A stretch of 64,000 nucleotides of DNA, from contig CAZSXU010000019.1 of assembly GCA_964610505.1 (NCBI GenBank), positions 16,329-80,328 of the forward strand. The letters are read 5' to 3'. This stretch comes from CAZSXU01 sp964610505. Lineage in GTDB: Bacteria > Arandabacterota > Arandabacteria > JAGLYR01. This document shows, piece after piece, positions 34,966 to 43,909 of the stretch. Every line of letters begins with the position of its first letter. Positions within the stretch are counted from its first letter, which is position 1. The notes under the pieces are model-generated. The model was not told the origin of the DNA and did not search any database. It worked only from the letters and a program-made list of their open reading frames with translations. The position numbers and the translations under genes are program-made.

Positions 34966-36003
34966 TCAACGGTCACCCACGCGCTTTTCCAGATCGGCGA
35001 TTCGCCGCTCCAACTCACGCACGGCGGCCAAGAGACCCGGCAGTCTCTGCACGCTGGCGTTGATTCGGTTGGACAGGTTGTGGGTTCTGGCTGGATAGCC
35101 GGATACACACGTGTTGGCGGGCACGGACTTGGTCACGCCTGCCTGCGCTCCCACAACGGCGTTGTCGCCGATCTTGATATGACCCACAACACCGGCCTGT
35201 CCCGCTAGCGTCACGTTCTTTCCCAATTCCGTCGAACCCGATATCCCCACCTGCGCCACAATGATCGAGTTCTCTCCAACAACCACGTTGTGGGCAATCT
35301 GAACCAGATTGTCGATTTTTGTCCCCCGCCCGATCAGGGTCGTTCCCGTCGTCGAACGGTCAATGCAGACGTTGGCCCCGATCTCCACGTTGTCCTCGAT
35401 GACCACGTTTCCGACCTGGGGAATCTTCTGATACTGATCTCCGTCCTTCGCAAATCCGAAGCCGTCCGAACCGATTACCGCACCGCAGTGAATGATCACC
35501 GCCCGCCCGATGAACACGTCCTCACGGATGCTGACGTTCGGATAGACGAGCGTGTTCTCTCCAATCTTGGTCCGTTCCCCGATGTGGCTTCCCGGGAGAA
35601 TCGTGACACGATCGCCGATCTTCGCCTCGTCGGAGATCACCACGTAAGGGCCAATGGAGATGTCCTCTCCGATCTGAACGTCCTTCCCGATCACAGCCTT
35701 CGGATGGATTCCTCTCGGGAAATCATCGCGGCCAGGAAAGAAGATCTTGACCACCTTCAGGAATGCAAGGTAGGGATTCTCATCATAGATGACCGGGCGG
35801 TCCGGCGTGACCGAATTCTTGCTCATGATCACGGCCGATGCCCGAGTTGTTCTCAAATAGGCTTCATACCGGGGGTTGGCGAAGAACGTGACGTCCCCGA
35901 CCTCGGCTTCCCGAATGCCGGAGACTCCGCGGATTTCTATCGACGCGTCTCCCACCAACTCCCCGCCGATACGCTCGGCGATTTCCCCTAGGGTCATACC
36001 CAT
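34966..36003 (-). CDS. lpxD: UDP-3-O-(3-hydroxyacyl)glucosamine N-acyltransferase
   Basis: Third step of lipid A synthesis, 345 aa. The N-terminal uridine-binding domain (TLGEIAERIGGELVGD, VTFFANPRY, VIMSKNS) is followed by hexapeptide repeats forming a beta-helix (IHPKAVIGKDVQIGEDI through VVGAQAGVTKSV), with catalytic His in NLVQIAHNVVVGEN and the GSDGFGFA substrate loop. A C-terminal coiled helix (VRELERRIADLEKRV) follows. It lies 50 bases after skp and five before the lpxC-fabZ start. Confidence 0.96.
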   Translation of the reverse strand: MGMTLGEIAERIGGELVGDASIEIRGVSGIREAEVGDVTFFANPRYEAYLRTTRASAVIMSKNSVTPDRPVIYDENPYLAFLKVVKIFFPGRDDFPRGIHPKAVIGKDVQIGEDISIGPYVVISDEAKIGDRVTILPGSHIGERTKIGENTLVYPNVSIREDVFIGRAVIIHCGAVIGSDGFGFAKDGDQYQKIPQVGNVVIEDNVEIGANVCIDRSTTGTTLIGRGTKIDNLVQIAHNVVVGENSIIVAQVGISGSTELGKNVTLAGQAGVVGHIKIGDNAVVGAQAGVTKSVPANTCVSGYPARTHNLSNRINASVQRLPGLLAAVRELERRIADLEKRVGDR

Positions 36004-36054
36004 ATGGAATCCATCTCCCGTCGGTACGGATCGACCCGCCGCTGCTACGGCGGG

Positions 36055-36606
36055 CTAGTCCGTTTCCCGATTCAGCTCCTCAATCACGCGCTCGCTCATG
36101 TCCAGCGCCGCCTTGCCGTAGGCAACCGAGCCATTCGCCGCGTCGAAAATGATGTCGAAGTCTTCTTCTTCGCCGATTCGCGCGAGCACGTTGTTGATCT
36201 TGTCAATGATCGGCCGCGTCAGCTCCACATTCCGCTGGACGGCCCTACCCTCCTGGCCCCAGATGGACTGAACAAACGTTTCATAAGCCTGCTGTCTTTG
36301 CCTCAGTTCGGTGTCCCGCTCGGCCAGTTTGGCCTCGCTGAGCATCAGACGTTGCGATTCGAGCTCGTTCGCCATCGTCATGATCTCTTGATGCATCTGC
36401 TCAGCTTCTTCTTCCCATGCCTTCAGCTCTTTGTCAAGTGTTTGTTGCGCCTCCTCGGCCACCTCGTATTCCGCCAGAATCCGCACGGAATCAATGTAGC
36501 CGATCTTCAAGTCGGCGGCAAGTACTACATTGGGGAAAGCCAGAGCGCCCAGAAGGGTCGCAATCATCCACTTCCCCATCCACGATGCCTGCCGGAACCG
36601 ATTCAT
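36055..36606 (-). CDS. skp: Skp/OmpH periplasmic chaperone
   Basis: Periplasmic holdase of 183 aa for unfolded outer-membrane proteins. A signal peptide (MGKWMIATLLGALAFPNVVLA) precedes DLKIGYIDSVRILAEYEVA, the N-terminal beta-strand of the OmpH body; long charged helices (~55-140, rich in Glu, Gln and Leu) form the tentacle arms, and VNIIFDAANGS-like ending DFDIIFDAANGSVAYG closes the body. GGAGGGAG precedes the ATG. Position between bamA and lpxD is conserved across many diderm bacteria. Confidence 0.93.
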   Translation of the reverse strand: MNRFRQASWMGKWMIATLLGALAFPNVVLAADLKIGYIDSVRILAEYEVAEEAQQTLDKELKAWEEEAEQMHQEIMTMANELESQRLMLSEAKLAERDTELRQRQQAYETFVQSIWGQEGRAVQRNVELTRPIIDKINNVLARIGEEEDFDIIFDAANGSVAYGKAALDMSERVIEELNRETD

Positions 36607-36621
36607 GCCGATCTCCCTCCA

Positions 36622-38922
36622 TCAGAATGACATTGCCCCCAGCTGGAAGTGCCACTCCCAACCCGGTCCACCGAGTTCCTCGTCTTTATCAAAACCATAG
36701 CCGTAATCCAGCCCGATGATTCCGATCATGGGCGCCTCAAACCGAAGGCCGAATCCCGCTCCACGTTTCAGCGTGTTCGGCTGGGCCTGTGCCAGAGAGT
36801 TCCAGGTGTTTCCAGCATCAAAAAAGAACAGGCCGAAAAACTGGGGTCCGCCGATGGGAAATTTCAACTCACTCTTCAACATGGTCATGACTTTGCCGCC
36901 GTCGTCCCACTGGTTTCCCTCGGGTACAATCTCGAAATCCGAGTAGCCCCGTAGACCCTCGCGCCCCGTCCCACCCAGGCGGAACTTCTCATAGATCGGG
37001 ACCTCGGCGCCCGCCGAGTGGCCCTTTAGAAAACCGGCCCGCGATTGAACGGCCAATACGAAAGGACCGAACGCCCTCACGAACCACTGGGTGCTCAGTT
37101 CCACCTTCGAATACGGTTGCCACAGACGGCCCGCATCGCTGTTGCGCCAGACCCCGGCAATCTCATAGCTCAGCTGTGAGATCGAACCGACGGTCGGGAA
37201 GAACGGAGAATCCGTGCTATTGCGAATCAACGTGAAGCGCTCGCTGACCGTTGTCCCATCCCCGGCGAGTGCAAGCACCGTCTCGCTGGCGTCAGCGAAA
37301 GCTTCAATCTCCCACTCCTCGAACCGCGTGCGGCTGTAGATTCTCGTGTAGTCCAACCAGGGAAACGGCCGCCCGATACTCACCGAGGCGCCGGCCGCTT
37401 CCTCCGCAAACGCGTCCCCCTGGCGGCGTCGGCGCGTGTGATACAGGTCAAGTCCCAGCGAGGTCGGCGTGTCAAACAGCCACGGTTCGGTAAACCCGAT
37501 GCGAAACTGCCCGAGGTTTCCGAACTCCCACGTCACGTTGATCGTCTGCCCCGTCCCCCGGAAATTCTGCTTCGCCAGCTGCAGAGAGCCCGTCATCCCA
37601 TACTGATTGCTGTAGCCGGCCCCCATCATGGCCTGTCCGGTTTGCCGCTCCTGCACCGTGAAGACGAGATCCATTTCTCCCTCGCCGTCGCCCGGCATCG
37701 GAGCCACCTGTACGTCGTCGAAAAACCCGAGGCTGAACACTTCACGCTGGGAACGCATCAGTGCGGAGCGCTTGAAGACGTCACCGGGACGGACGATCAG
37801 GCCACGCCGGACCACCTTTTCCCGTGTGAAGTAGTTACCCGCGATCTCGATTCGCCCGATGTATGCCCGGACCCCCTCGTCGATCCGCATGTTGATGCTC
37901 TCGCGCTGTCCCTCCCGCACGCGCTCCGGGTCTACGCGACAGTACACGTAGCCCTCCTCCGAATACGCGCCGTAGATAGCGTCGAGGCCGACCATCAGGG
38001 CCGTTTCGTCGAAAACATCCCCCGGTCCGAGACCGAGCAGTTCGAGGATCTTCGCATCATCCAGAAGAGCATTGCCCTCCGTCGACACCGAACCCACCCG
38101 GTAGAGGTCTCCCTCCTCGACGACCATCACGATCGTCAGATTACGGAACTCTTCGTCGTAATCCAGGCGATAGTCCGCCACCCGAGCATCCAGATAGCCG
38201 TGTTCGGCGTAAAGCCCCTTGACCCTTTCCAGGTCTTCCTCGAACACGTCTTCCTTGAAATCTCCACCTCGCAGGAACCGTCGTTTCTTGGTCTCGAGAA
38301 CCGACCGGACCTCCTTGTCGCTCAGGACCTCGTTTCCCTCGACGTTCACTTCGCGAACACGGGTTTTCTTCCCCTCTCGAATCCGGTACGTCACCACCGT
38401 GCGGCCGTCCGCCCCCTTACCGACAACGGTTTCCACTTCGGCTTGTCGGTATCCCTTTTCGCCGTAGAGCTCCTTGATTTTTCTTGCATCGTAGAACATC
38501 GCCCGATCGCTGACTGCCTGGGCGTGGGGTTGCTCCGTTTCCTTTTGCAGATCGTCCTTTGAGATCTTGTCGTTCCCGCTGAACACGACCCTTCCCAGAC
38601 GAGGTCTCTCCACGACGAACACGGTCAGCACTACGCCTTCGAGGGTTTCGATTCCCTCAATCCGGACATCGTCGAAGAGATCCCGCGCATACAGGCGGCG
38701 AATACCCTCGCGAATCACATCCGGCGACAACTCATCCCCGGGATTCACACCCAGAAGCGATCGCACCAGACGACTCTCCACGACACGATTTCCCTCCACG
38801 GCCACCTGCGCCACCCGGACCTCGCCATGGGCCGGAGACCAAAGCGACCCCAGGGCGGCCGCAATGATCAGGGTTCGAATCCCGACACGCACGAATGCCG
38901 TAATGCGACTGGCGCGCAACAT
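36622..38922 (-). CDS. bamA: Outer-membrane protein assembly factor BamA
   Basis: Omp85 protein of 766 aa that inserts beta-barrel proteins into the outer membrane. After a signal peptide (IRTLIIAAALGSLWSPAHG) come five POTRA domains (~28-410; repeats such as VAQVAVEGNRVV, LGRVVFSGNDKIS, VREVNVEGNEVLS, VGSVSTEGNALL, IGRIEIAGNYFT) and a C-terminal 16-strand barrel. The barrel-lid motif is LRGY in GREGLRGYSDF, and the protein ends in Phe (QLGAMSF), the usual signal for BAM recognition. The ATG at 38922 follows GGGGAGGA; the frame to 39030 is a shadow extension. It leads the lipid A gene block. Confidence 0.95.
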   Translation of the reverse strand: MLRASRITAFVRVGIRTLIIAAALGSLWSPAHGEVRVAQVAVEGNRVVESRLVRSLLGVNPGDELSPDVIREGIRRLYARDLFDDVRIEGIETLEGVVLTVFVVERPRLGRVVFSGNDKISKDDLQKETEQPHAQAVSDRAMFYDARKIKELYGEKGYRQAEVETVVGKGADGRTVVTYRIREGKKTRVREVNVEGNEVLSDKEVRSVLETKKRRFLRGGDFKEDVFEEDLERVKGLYAEHGYLDARVADYRLDYDEEFRNLTIVMVVEEGDLYRVGSVSTEGNALLDDAKILELLGLGPGDVFDETALMVGLDAIYGAYSEEGYVYCRVDPERVREGQRESINMRIDEGVRAYIGRIEIAGNYFTREKVVRRGLIVRPGDVFKRSALMRSQREVFSLGFFDDVQVAPMPGDGEGEMDLVFTVQERQTGQAMMGAGYSNQYGMTGSLQLAKQNFRGTGQTINVTWEFGNLGQFRIGFTEPWLFDTPTSLGLDLYHTRRRRQGDAFAEEAAGASVSIGRPFPWLDYTRIYSRTRFEEWEIEAFADASETVLALAGDGTTVSERFTLIRNSTDSPFFPTVGSISQLSYEIAGVWRNSDAGRLWQPYSKVELSTQWFVRAFGPFVLAVQSRAGFLKGHSAGAEVPIYEKFRLGGTGREGLRGYSDFEIVPEGNQWDDGGKVMTMLKSELKFPIGGPQFFGLFFFDAGNTWNSLAQAQPNTLKRGAGFGLRFEAPMIGIIGLDYGYGFDKDEELGGPGWEWHFQLGAMSF

Positions 38923-39051
38923 CGTTCCTCCCCGCTCGCACGGCGGGTGTGACCGTCCGCGGCAGACAACTCTACAAGAAAATGAATGCATGGTCGGGAC
39001 GCCCGCCCGCGCCCACCCGCTCCCCTCCACCGGCGGCCTCCCCTGGGGGTG

Positions 39052-39081
39052 AGATTACTCGGACCCTCCGCTACCCGTCAA
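39052..39081 (-). promoter_or_regulatory. Possible promoter upstream of bamA
   Basis: Minus-strand TTGACG (39076-39081), 18-bp spacer, TAATCT (39052-39057), in the 173-base gap between clpC and bamA. The -10 box is weak. The predicted leader of ~120 bases contains a G-rich tract but no clear terminator. Confidence 0.35.
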
Positions 39082-39095
39082 CCTCTCATCACAGA

Positions 39096-41558
39096 TTAGG
39101 TGTGTGCCTTGGACTCCTCCGCTTCGATGGGATCGATCTGGAACGTAATGCCGTTCGGGCCGCGGGAAATGACCACCTGCGCGCCCGATTTGAGGCTGGA
39201 TCTCAGGACCTCTTCCGACAACGGATCCTCGACGACGCGCTGCAGGACGCGTCGAAGCGGGCGAGCGCCCAGGTTGGGATCGAATCCTTCGTCGACCAGA
39301 TATTCCTTGGCCTCGTCCGTCAGCCGGATTGTGATTCCCCGAGTCGACAGCCGTTCGGTCAGCTCGTTCAGGAGAATCTCCACGATCTTCTCGATGTCGT
39401 TGCGCTCCAGCGCTCGGAAGACGATGACTTCCTCTACCCGGTTCAGAAACTCGGGATTGAACACCTTCTTCACCGACTCGAGCACCTTGACTTTCATGTT
39501 GTCGTAGTCGCCGGAGGTGGACGCTTTCTGGAATCCCAGACTCCCACCGGCCTTGATGTCCCGCGTTCCCACGTTGGACGTCATGATGACGACGGTGTTC
39601 TTGAAATTCACCTTTCGCCCGAAGGAATCCGTCAGCAGACCGTCCTCCAGGACCTGAAGGAGGATGTTGAAGACGTCAGGGTGAGCCTTTTCGATCTCAT
39701 CCAGCAGCACCACGCTGTAGGGCCGGCGCCGCACCTTCTCGGTCAGCTGGCCGCCTTCCTCATACCCCACGTACCCCGGGGGCGCCCCCACCAGGCGGGA
39801 CACGGCGAATTTCTCCATGTACTCACTCATATCGATGCGGACCAGCGCATCTTCATCATCGAAGAGAAACTCCGCCAACTTGCGGGCAAGCTCGGTCTTA
39901 CCGACTCCCGTGGGGCCCAAAAAGATGAACGAACCGATCGGCCGCCGCGGGTCTTTGAGGCCGGCCCGGTTCCGCCGCACCGCCCGGGCCACCGCGCGCA
40001 CCGCTTCTTCCTGCCCGATGATCTTCTTTCCGATCTCCTCCTCCATGCGGAGGAGTTTCTCCGACTCCTGCTCCTCGATCTTGGCCATCGGAATCCCCGT
40101 CATCCGCGAGACCACGAAGGCGATGTCCTCGATCCCGACGACCGCAACACGCTCGGAGCTGGATTCCCTCCACTTGCGCTCCAGGTTCTCCTTCTCGCGC
40201 CGGAGCATTTTCTCATTGTCCCGAAACTTCGCGGCCTTTTCGAATTCCTGAGCGTGAATTGAAGATTCCTTTTCGCGGGTCAGGTCGCGCAGCTTGGACT
40301 CCATATCCAGGAGTTCCGAGGGCAGCGTGGAGACCATCAGATGCGCCCGCGAACCGGCTTCGTCGATGACGTCGATCGCCTTATCCGGAAGATGCCGATC
40401 ACTGATGTAGCGGTCCGAAAGGTGAACGGCGCCGACGATGGCTTCGTCCGTAATCTTCACGCGGTGATGGGCTTCGTACTTATCCCTCAGGCCCTTCATG
40501 ATTTCGATGGTTTCCTTGATCGACGGCGGATCGACCACGATCGGCTGGAATCGGCGTTCCAGAGCCCCATCCTTCTCGATGTGCTTGCGATACTCGTCCA
40601 GCGTCGTGGCCCCGATGCATTGCAGTTCGCCTCGAGCGAGGGCCGGCTTCAGCATGTTGGACGCGTCGATCGCTCCCTCCGCGCCGCCGGCACCCACGAT
40701 CGTATGCAACTCGTCGATGAAAATGATGATGTTCTCGGATTCCTTGATCTCGTTCATCACGGCTTTCAGCCGCTCCTCGAACTGCCCGCGATACTTGGTG
40801 CCGGCAACAATGGAGGCCAGATCCAGCGTCAACAGCCTCTTGTCCTTCAGTGTCTCCGGAATCCGGGTTCCATCGATGATCATCATGGCGAGACCCTCGG
40901 CGATTGCGGTCTTTCCGACGCCCGGTTCGCCGATGAGAACGGGGTTGTTCTTCTTCCGCCGTGAGAGGACTTGAATCACCCGCTCGATCTCCTGCTCCCT
41001 GCCGATCACGGGATCGAGCTTCCCTTCGCCCGCAAGTGCCGTAAGATCACGGCCAAACTGATCCAGCGCGGGGGTATCGCTCTTCTGCTCGCCGCGGGGC
41101 TTGCCCGGAGCCGCGGCGGAGACCTCCCCCAGAATCCGCAGTGTTTCTTCCCGAACTTTCTTGCGATCCAGGCCCAGGTTGGTGAGCACACGAGCGGCCA
41201 CTCCCTCTCCCTCTCGAATCAATCCCAGGAGAAGATGCTCGGTGCCGACATAGTTGTGTCCGAGGAGCCGGGCCTCATCGACGGCGAGCTCCAGAACCCG
41301 CTTGGCTCTCGGCGTGAAGGGGATCTCACCCACGGTCAGCGTCCCGCCGCCCTGGGATACCATGCCCTCGACCGTTTTCCGGGCGACGTCCAGGTCGACC
41401 CCGAGACTCTGAAGGACGCTCGTCGCGATTCCCTCACCATCCCGGATGATCCCCAGGAGGAGGTGCTCCGTCCCGATGTAGTCATGGTGAAGACGCCCGG
41501 CTTCTTCGCGCGCGAGGTACATCACCTTCTTGACTCTCTCCGTAAAGCGGTCGTGCAT
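39096..41558 (-). CDS. clpC: ClpC-type AAA+ protease ATPase
   Basis: Hsp100 unfoldase of 820 aa that delivers proteins to ClpP. Two N-terminal Clp repeats (RFTERVKKVMYLAREEAGRL and FTPRAKRVLELAVDEARLL) are followed by AAA domain 1 (GEPGVGKTAI, IIIFIDELHTIVG), a middle domain with a UVR-like segment (EFEKAAKFRDNEKMLRREKE, typical of ClpC), and AAA domain 2 (GPTGVGKTELARKL, VLLDEIEKAHPDV). The C-terminal domain carries no extra tag. Its adaptors McsB and McsA are encoded immediately upstream. clpP is not in the window. Confidence 0.96.
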   Translation of the reverse strand: MHDRFTERVKKVMYLAREEAGRLHHDYIGTEHLLLGIIRDGEGIATSVLQSLGVDLDVARKTVEGMVSQGGGTLTVGEIPFTPRAKRVLELAVDEARLLGHNYVGTEHLLLGLIREGEGVAARVLTNLGLDRKKVREETLRILGEVSAAAPGKPRGEQKSDTPALDQFGRDLTALAGEGKLDPVIGREQEIERVIQVLSRRKKNNPVLIGEPGVGKTAIAEGLAMMIIDGTRIPETLKDKRLLTLDLASIVAGTKYRGQFEERLKAVMNEIKESENIIIFIDELHTIVGAGGAEGAIDASNMLKPALARGELQCIGATTLDEYRKHIEKDGALERRFQPIVVDPPSIKETIEIMKGLRDKYEAHHRVKITDEAIVGAVHLSDRYISDRHLPDKAIDVIDEAGSRAHLMVSTLPSELLDMESKLRDLTREKESSIHAQEFEKAAKFRDNEKMLRREKENLERKWRESSSERVAVVGIEDIAFVVSRMTGIPMAKIEEQESEKLLRMEEEIGKKIIGQEEAVRAVARAVRRNRAGLKDPRRPIGSFIFLGPTGVGKTELARKLAEFLFDDEDALVRIDMSEYMEKFAVSRLVGAPPGYVGYEEGGQLTEKVRRRPYSVVLLDEIEKAHPDVFNILLQVLEDGLLTDSFGRKVNFKNTVVIMTSNVGTRDIKAGGSLGFQKASTSGDYDNMKVKVLESVKKVFNPEFLNRVEEVIVFRALERNDIEKIVEILLNELTERLSTRGITIRLTDEAKEYLVDEGFDPNLGARPLRRVLQRVVEDPLSEEVLRSSLKSGAQVVISRGPNGITFQIDPIEAEESKAHT

Positions 41559-41581
41559 CTTGCCACCCCCAGCCTAGTCGA

Positions 41582-42643
41582 TCAGGACACGTCGCAGTTT
41601 GCCAGAAGTCGTCTCACCAAGTCCGCTCGAGCGATGTTGCTCTCTGAGTCGTCCAGGGGCTTGCCCGATACCCTCTCCACGTGCGCCGGCTGTGATAAGA
41701 CCATCAAACTGTTGAGCAGGCTGTAGGAGAGCCCGCTCAGCAGACCCAATCCCAGACCCAGGCGGATAGCGGAACAGAGGTTAAGGACCTCCGCCGGACG
41801 CATCAGGCGTCCGTATTTCAGCAAGCCGAATGCTCGCCATACCTTATCTTCGATCTGCTGCTTAGCATCCTTGAGCAAAATCCGCCGCGCCGTGCCCTCG
41901 TGCTCAATCACCTGGCGGGTTACCCGTTCCAGGGAATCGATGATCTCCGATTCGGATTGCCCCAGGGTCGTCTGATTCGACACCTGGAAGAAATTACCCA
42001 TCGCCTCGGTTCCCTCTCCGTAGAGCCCCCGCACGGCCAACCCCACCTGGGCGATGCCCTTGAGCGCCGGGGCAATTTGTCCCGTCAGAACCAAGCCCGG
42101 CAAATGAACCAACACCGATACCCGCAGTCCTGTTCCCGTATTCGTCGGGCACGCCGTGAGATATCCGATCTCCTCCGAGAAAGCGTATGGAAGCCTCCGC
42201 TCCAGCGCGCTCTCGATGTCGCCCGCCATCTGCCACGTCTTCGCCGGCTGGAACCCCGACTGCATGGTCTGAATCCTCAGATGGTCTTCCTCGTTGACCA
42301 TGACGCTTCGACACTCATCCTGCCCGACGATCACGGCTGCCGGCCTTCCGGCTTCCACGAGCTCATTGCTCAACAGATGCCGTTCCATCAGAAACCGCCG
42401 GTCCGCCTCGGAAATCTCGTGTGTCAGAATCGCAGCCGCGTTCCCCACCGCCTCCGTTTCCCGAACGGCGGTCACGACTTCATCCAGGATTCGGCGCAGT
42501 TCTTCCTCGTCCGCGCGGTGGGCGAATCGGTGATCCCTGAGGTTTCGGGCCAAACGAACGCGGGTCGACATCACGATCTCCGGATTCGGGCCCGATCCGT
42601 CAAGCCAGCAGCCCAGTCGGTCTTTCATGTCCTCCAGAAGCAT
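41582..42643 (-). CDS. mcsB: Protein-arginine kinase McsB
   Basis: Phosphagen-kinase-fold enzyme of 353 aa that phosphorylates arginine residues and marks proteins for ClpC-ClpP. Motifs are STRVRLARNLRDHRF, the NEEDHLRIQTM substrate/ATP loop, YLTACPTNTGTGLRVSVLVHLP with the reactive Cys region, and RILLKDAKQQIEDKVWRA. The gene lies 23 bases before clpC and seven after mcsA, the same relative order as in Firmicutes, but without ctsR. Confidence 0.95.
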   Translation of the reverse strand: MLLEDMKDRLGCWLDGSGPNPEIVMSTRVRLARNLRDHRFAHRADEEELRRILDEVVTAVRETEAVGNAAAILTHEISEADRRFLMERHLLSNELVEAGRPAAVIVGQDECRSVMVNEEDHLRIQTMQSGFQPAKTWQMAGDIESALERRLPYAFSEEIGYLTACPTNTGTGLRVSVLVHLPGLVLTGQIAPALKGIAQVGLAVRGLYGEGTEAMGNFFQVSNQTTLGQSESEIIDSLERVTRQVIEHEGTARRILLKDAKQQIEDKVWRAFGLLKYGRLMRPAEVLNLCSAIRLGLGLGLLSGLSYSLLNSLMVLSQPAHVERVSGKPLDDSESNIARADLVRRLLANCDVS

Positions 42644-42649
42644 GAAGCG

Positions 42650-43171
42650 CTACTCCTCGTTCCCGAGACTCGGTCCCGTCTTCGTGTCTTTCAGCTGATC
42701 CCGGATCTCAGCCGCTCGCTCGAATTCCTCCGCCTCAATCGCCTTCTGGAGCAGGACCTGGAGCCGCCGCACTTCCCGTTTCTCCGCCACGAGCTTCAAC
42801 TGCGACGACGGCACCTTGCCCTCATGCTGGTTGCTGCCATGAATCCGGCGGAGCAGATGGCGTAAGCTTGCCGAAAACGAATCGTAGCAATCCGGGCATC
42901 CCAATCGGCCGGTCTCCTTAAAATCCCCGTAGCTCAGCCCGCAGGTTGCGCAGACCGTCTTCGTGGCCATCTCTTCGCCGGGAATCCCCTCATCCAGCAT
43001 TCCAGCCAGCAGGTTCGAAATAGCGAATTCCCCGGACAAAGATGCGTTCGCACCACCCAGCTCCTCCGCGCACTCCTTGCACAGGTGAAACTGGCTGACT
43101 TTGCCCTCCTGAATATCCGTGTAGAACACCTGGGCTGGATGTTTGCCGCACCTTTCACACATCTTGGCCAT
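42650..43171 (-). CDS. mcsA: McsA, zinc-binding activator of McsB (UvrB/UvrC motif)
   Basis: Adaptor of 173 aa. Four CxxC-type pairs are visible: MCERCGKH, LCKECAEEL, VCATCGLSY and GCPDCYDSF, expected to bind zinc. The C-terminus carries a UVR domain (LQVLLQKAIEAEEFERAAEIRDQLK), used to contact ClpC. The ATG at 43171 follows GGTGAG; a GTG nine bases earlier is the alternative. McsA stimulates McsB activity; both should act in the cytoplasm in protein quality control. Confidence 0.93.
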   Translation of the reverse strand: MAKMCERCGKHPAQVFYTDIQEGKVSQFHLCKECAEELGGANASLSGEFAISNLLAGMLDEGIPGEEMATKTVCATCGLSYGDFKETGRLGCPDCYDSFSASLRHLLRRIHGSNQHEGKVPSSQLKLVAEKREVRRLQVLLQKAIEAEEFERAAEIRDQLKDTKTGPSLGNEE

Positions 43172-43237
43172 TCGTCTCACCCCCGGCCGACGATCCCGGC
43201 CGTCACCCGGTTCGCCCGCTCAGCGGAATCCAGATTC

Positions 43238-43909
43238 CTAGTGAAGACTTCCATCGGCCAGCGTCAGCAGTCGATCCGCCCGGCCGGCCAACTCCAAGTC
43301 GTGAGTCGCCACGACGAACGTCCGTTCCTTCCTGTCCCGAAGATCCCAGATCAAGTCATGCAGATTCTTGCTGTGCGCCCGATCCAGGTTGCCGGACGGT
43401 TCATCGGCCAGCACGATATCCGGGTCGTTCACTAAGGCTCTCGCCACCGCCACCCGCTGCTGCTCGCCTCCCGAGAGCTTCATCGGCCGGTGGTGCCTTC
43501 GAGCCCAGACGCCCACTTCACGGAGGAGCCCCTCACCCTTTTCCGCCGCCGACCGCCGATCCACGCCGCGAATCAGGGCGGGAATCATCACGTTCTCCAG
43601 AGCCGTGAACTCGCGGAGCAGGTAATGGAACTGGAAAACGAACCCCACCGATCGGGACCGAATGTCCGCCAGATCCGTCCCGTTCTTCTGAAACAGATCC
43701 TTCGAATCCAGGATGACCGTCCCCGACGTCGGGCGATCGAGGGCGCCGAGGATGTGAAGCAACGTGCTCTTCCCGACACCCGACGCTCCTACCACCGCCA
43801 CAATCTCACCGCGCTCGACGCACAGATTTACACCTGTGAGGACCCGAATGGCGTCGGGAACCCCAGCAAAGACCTTCGTCAGATCCACCGCCCTCAGCAC
43901 TTCACTCAT
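43238..43909 (-). CDS. lolD: Lipoprotein-releasing ABC transporter ATP-binding protein
   Basis: ABC ATPase of 223 aa of the LolD/MacB type. Walker A is VGASGVGKSTLL, the signature is KLSGGEQQRVAVARAL, Walker B is DIVLADEPSGNLD, and the switch His is in VATHDLEL. It overlaps the permease gene by eight bases, so the two are a unit; together they should extract lipoproteins from the inner membrane for transport to the outer membrane. A second ATG at 43921 would add four residues. Confidence 0.93.
   Translation of the reverse strand: MSEVLRAVDLTKVFAGVPDAIRVLTGVNLCVERGEIVAVVGASGVGKSTLLHILGALDRPTSGTVILDSKDLFQKNGTDLADIRSRSVGFVFQFHYLLREFTALENVMIPALIRGVDRRSAAEKGEGLLREVGVWARRHHRPMKLSGGEQQRVAVARALVNDPDIVLADEPSGNLDRAHSKNLHDLIWDLRDRKERTFVVATHDLELAGRADRLLTLADGSLH

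Noticed and set aside
32171..35098. A 975-codon open frame on the plus strand
   Set aside because: It lies opposite lpxA, lpxC-fabZ and the Gfo/Idh/MocA gene, has no recognisable motif, and is a typical antisense shadow in GC-rich DNA.
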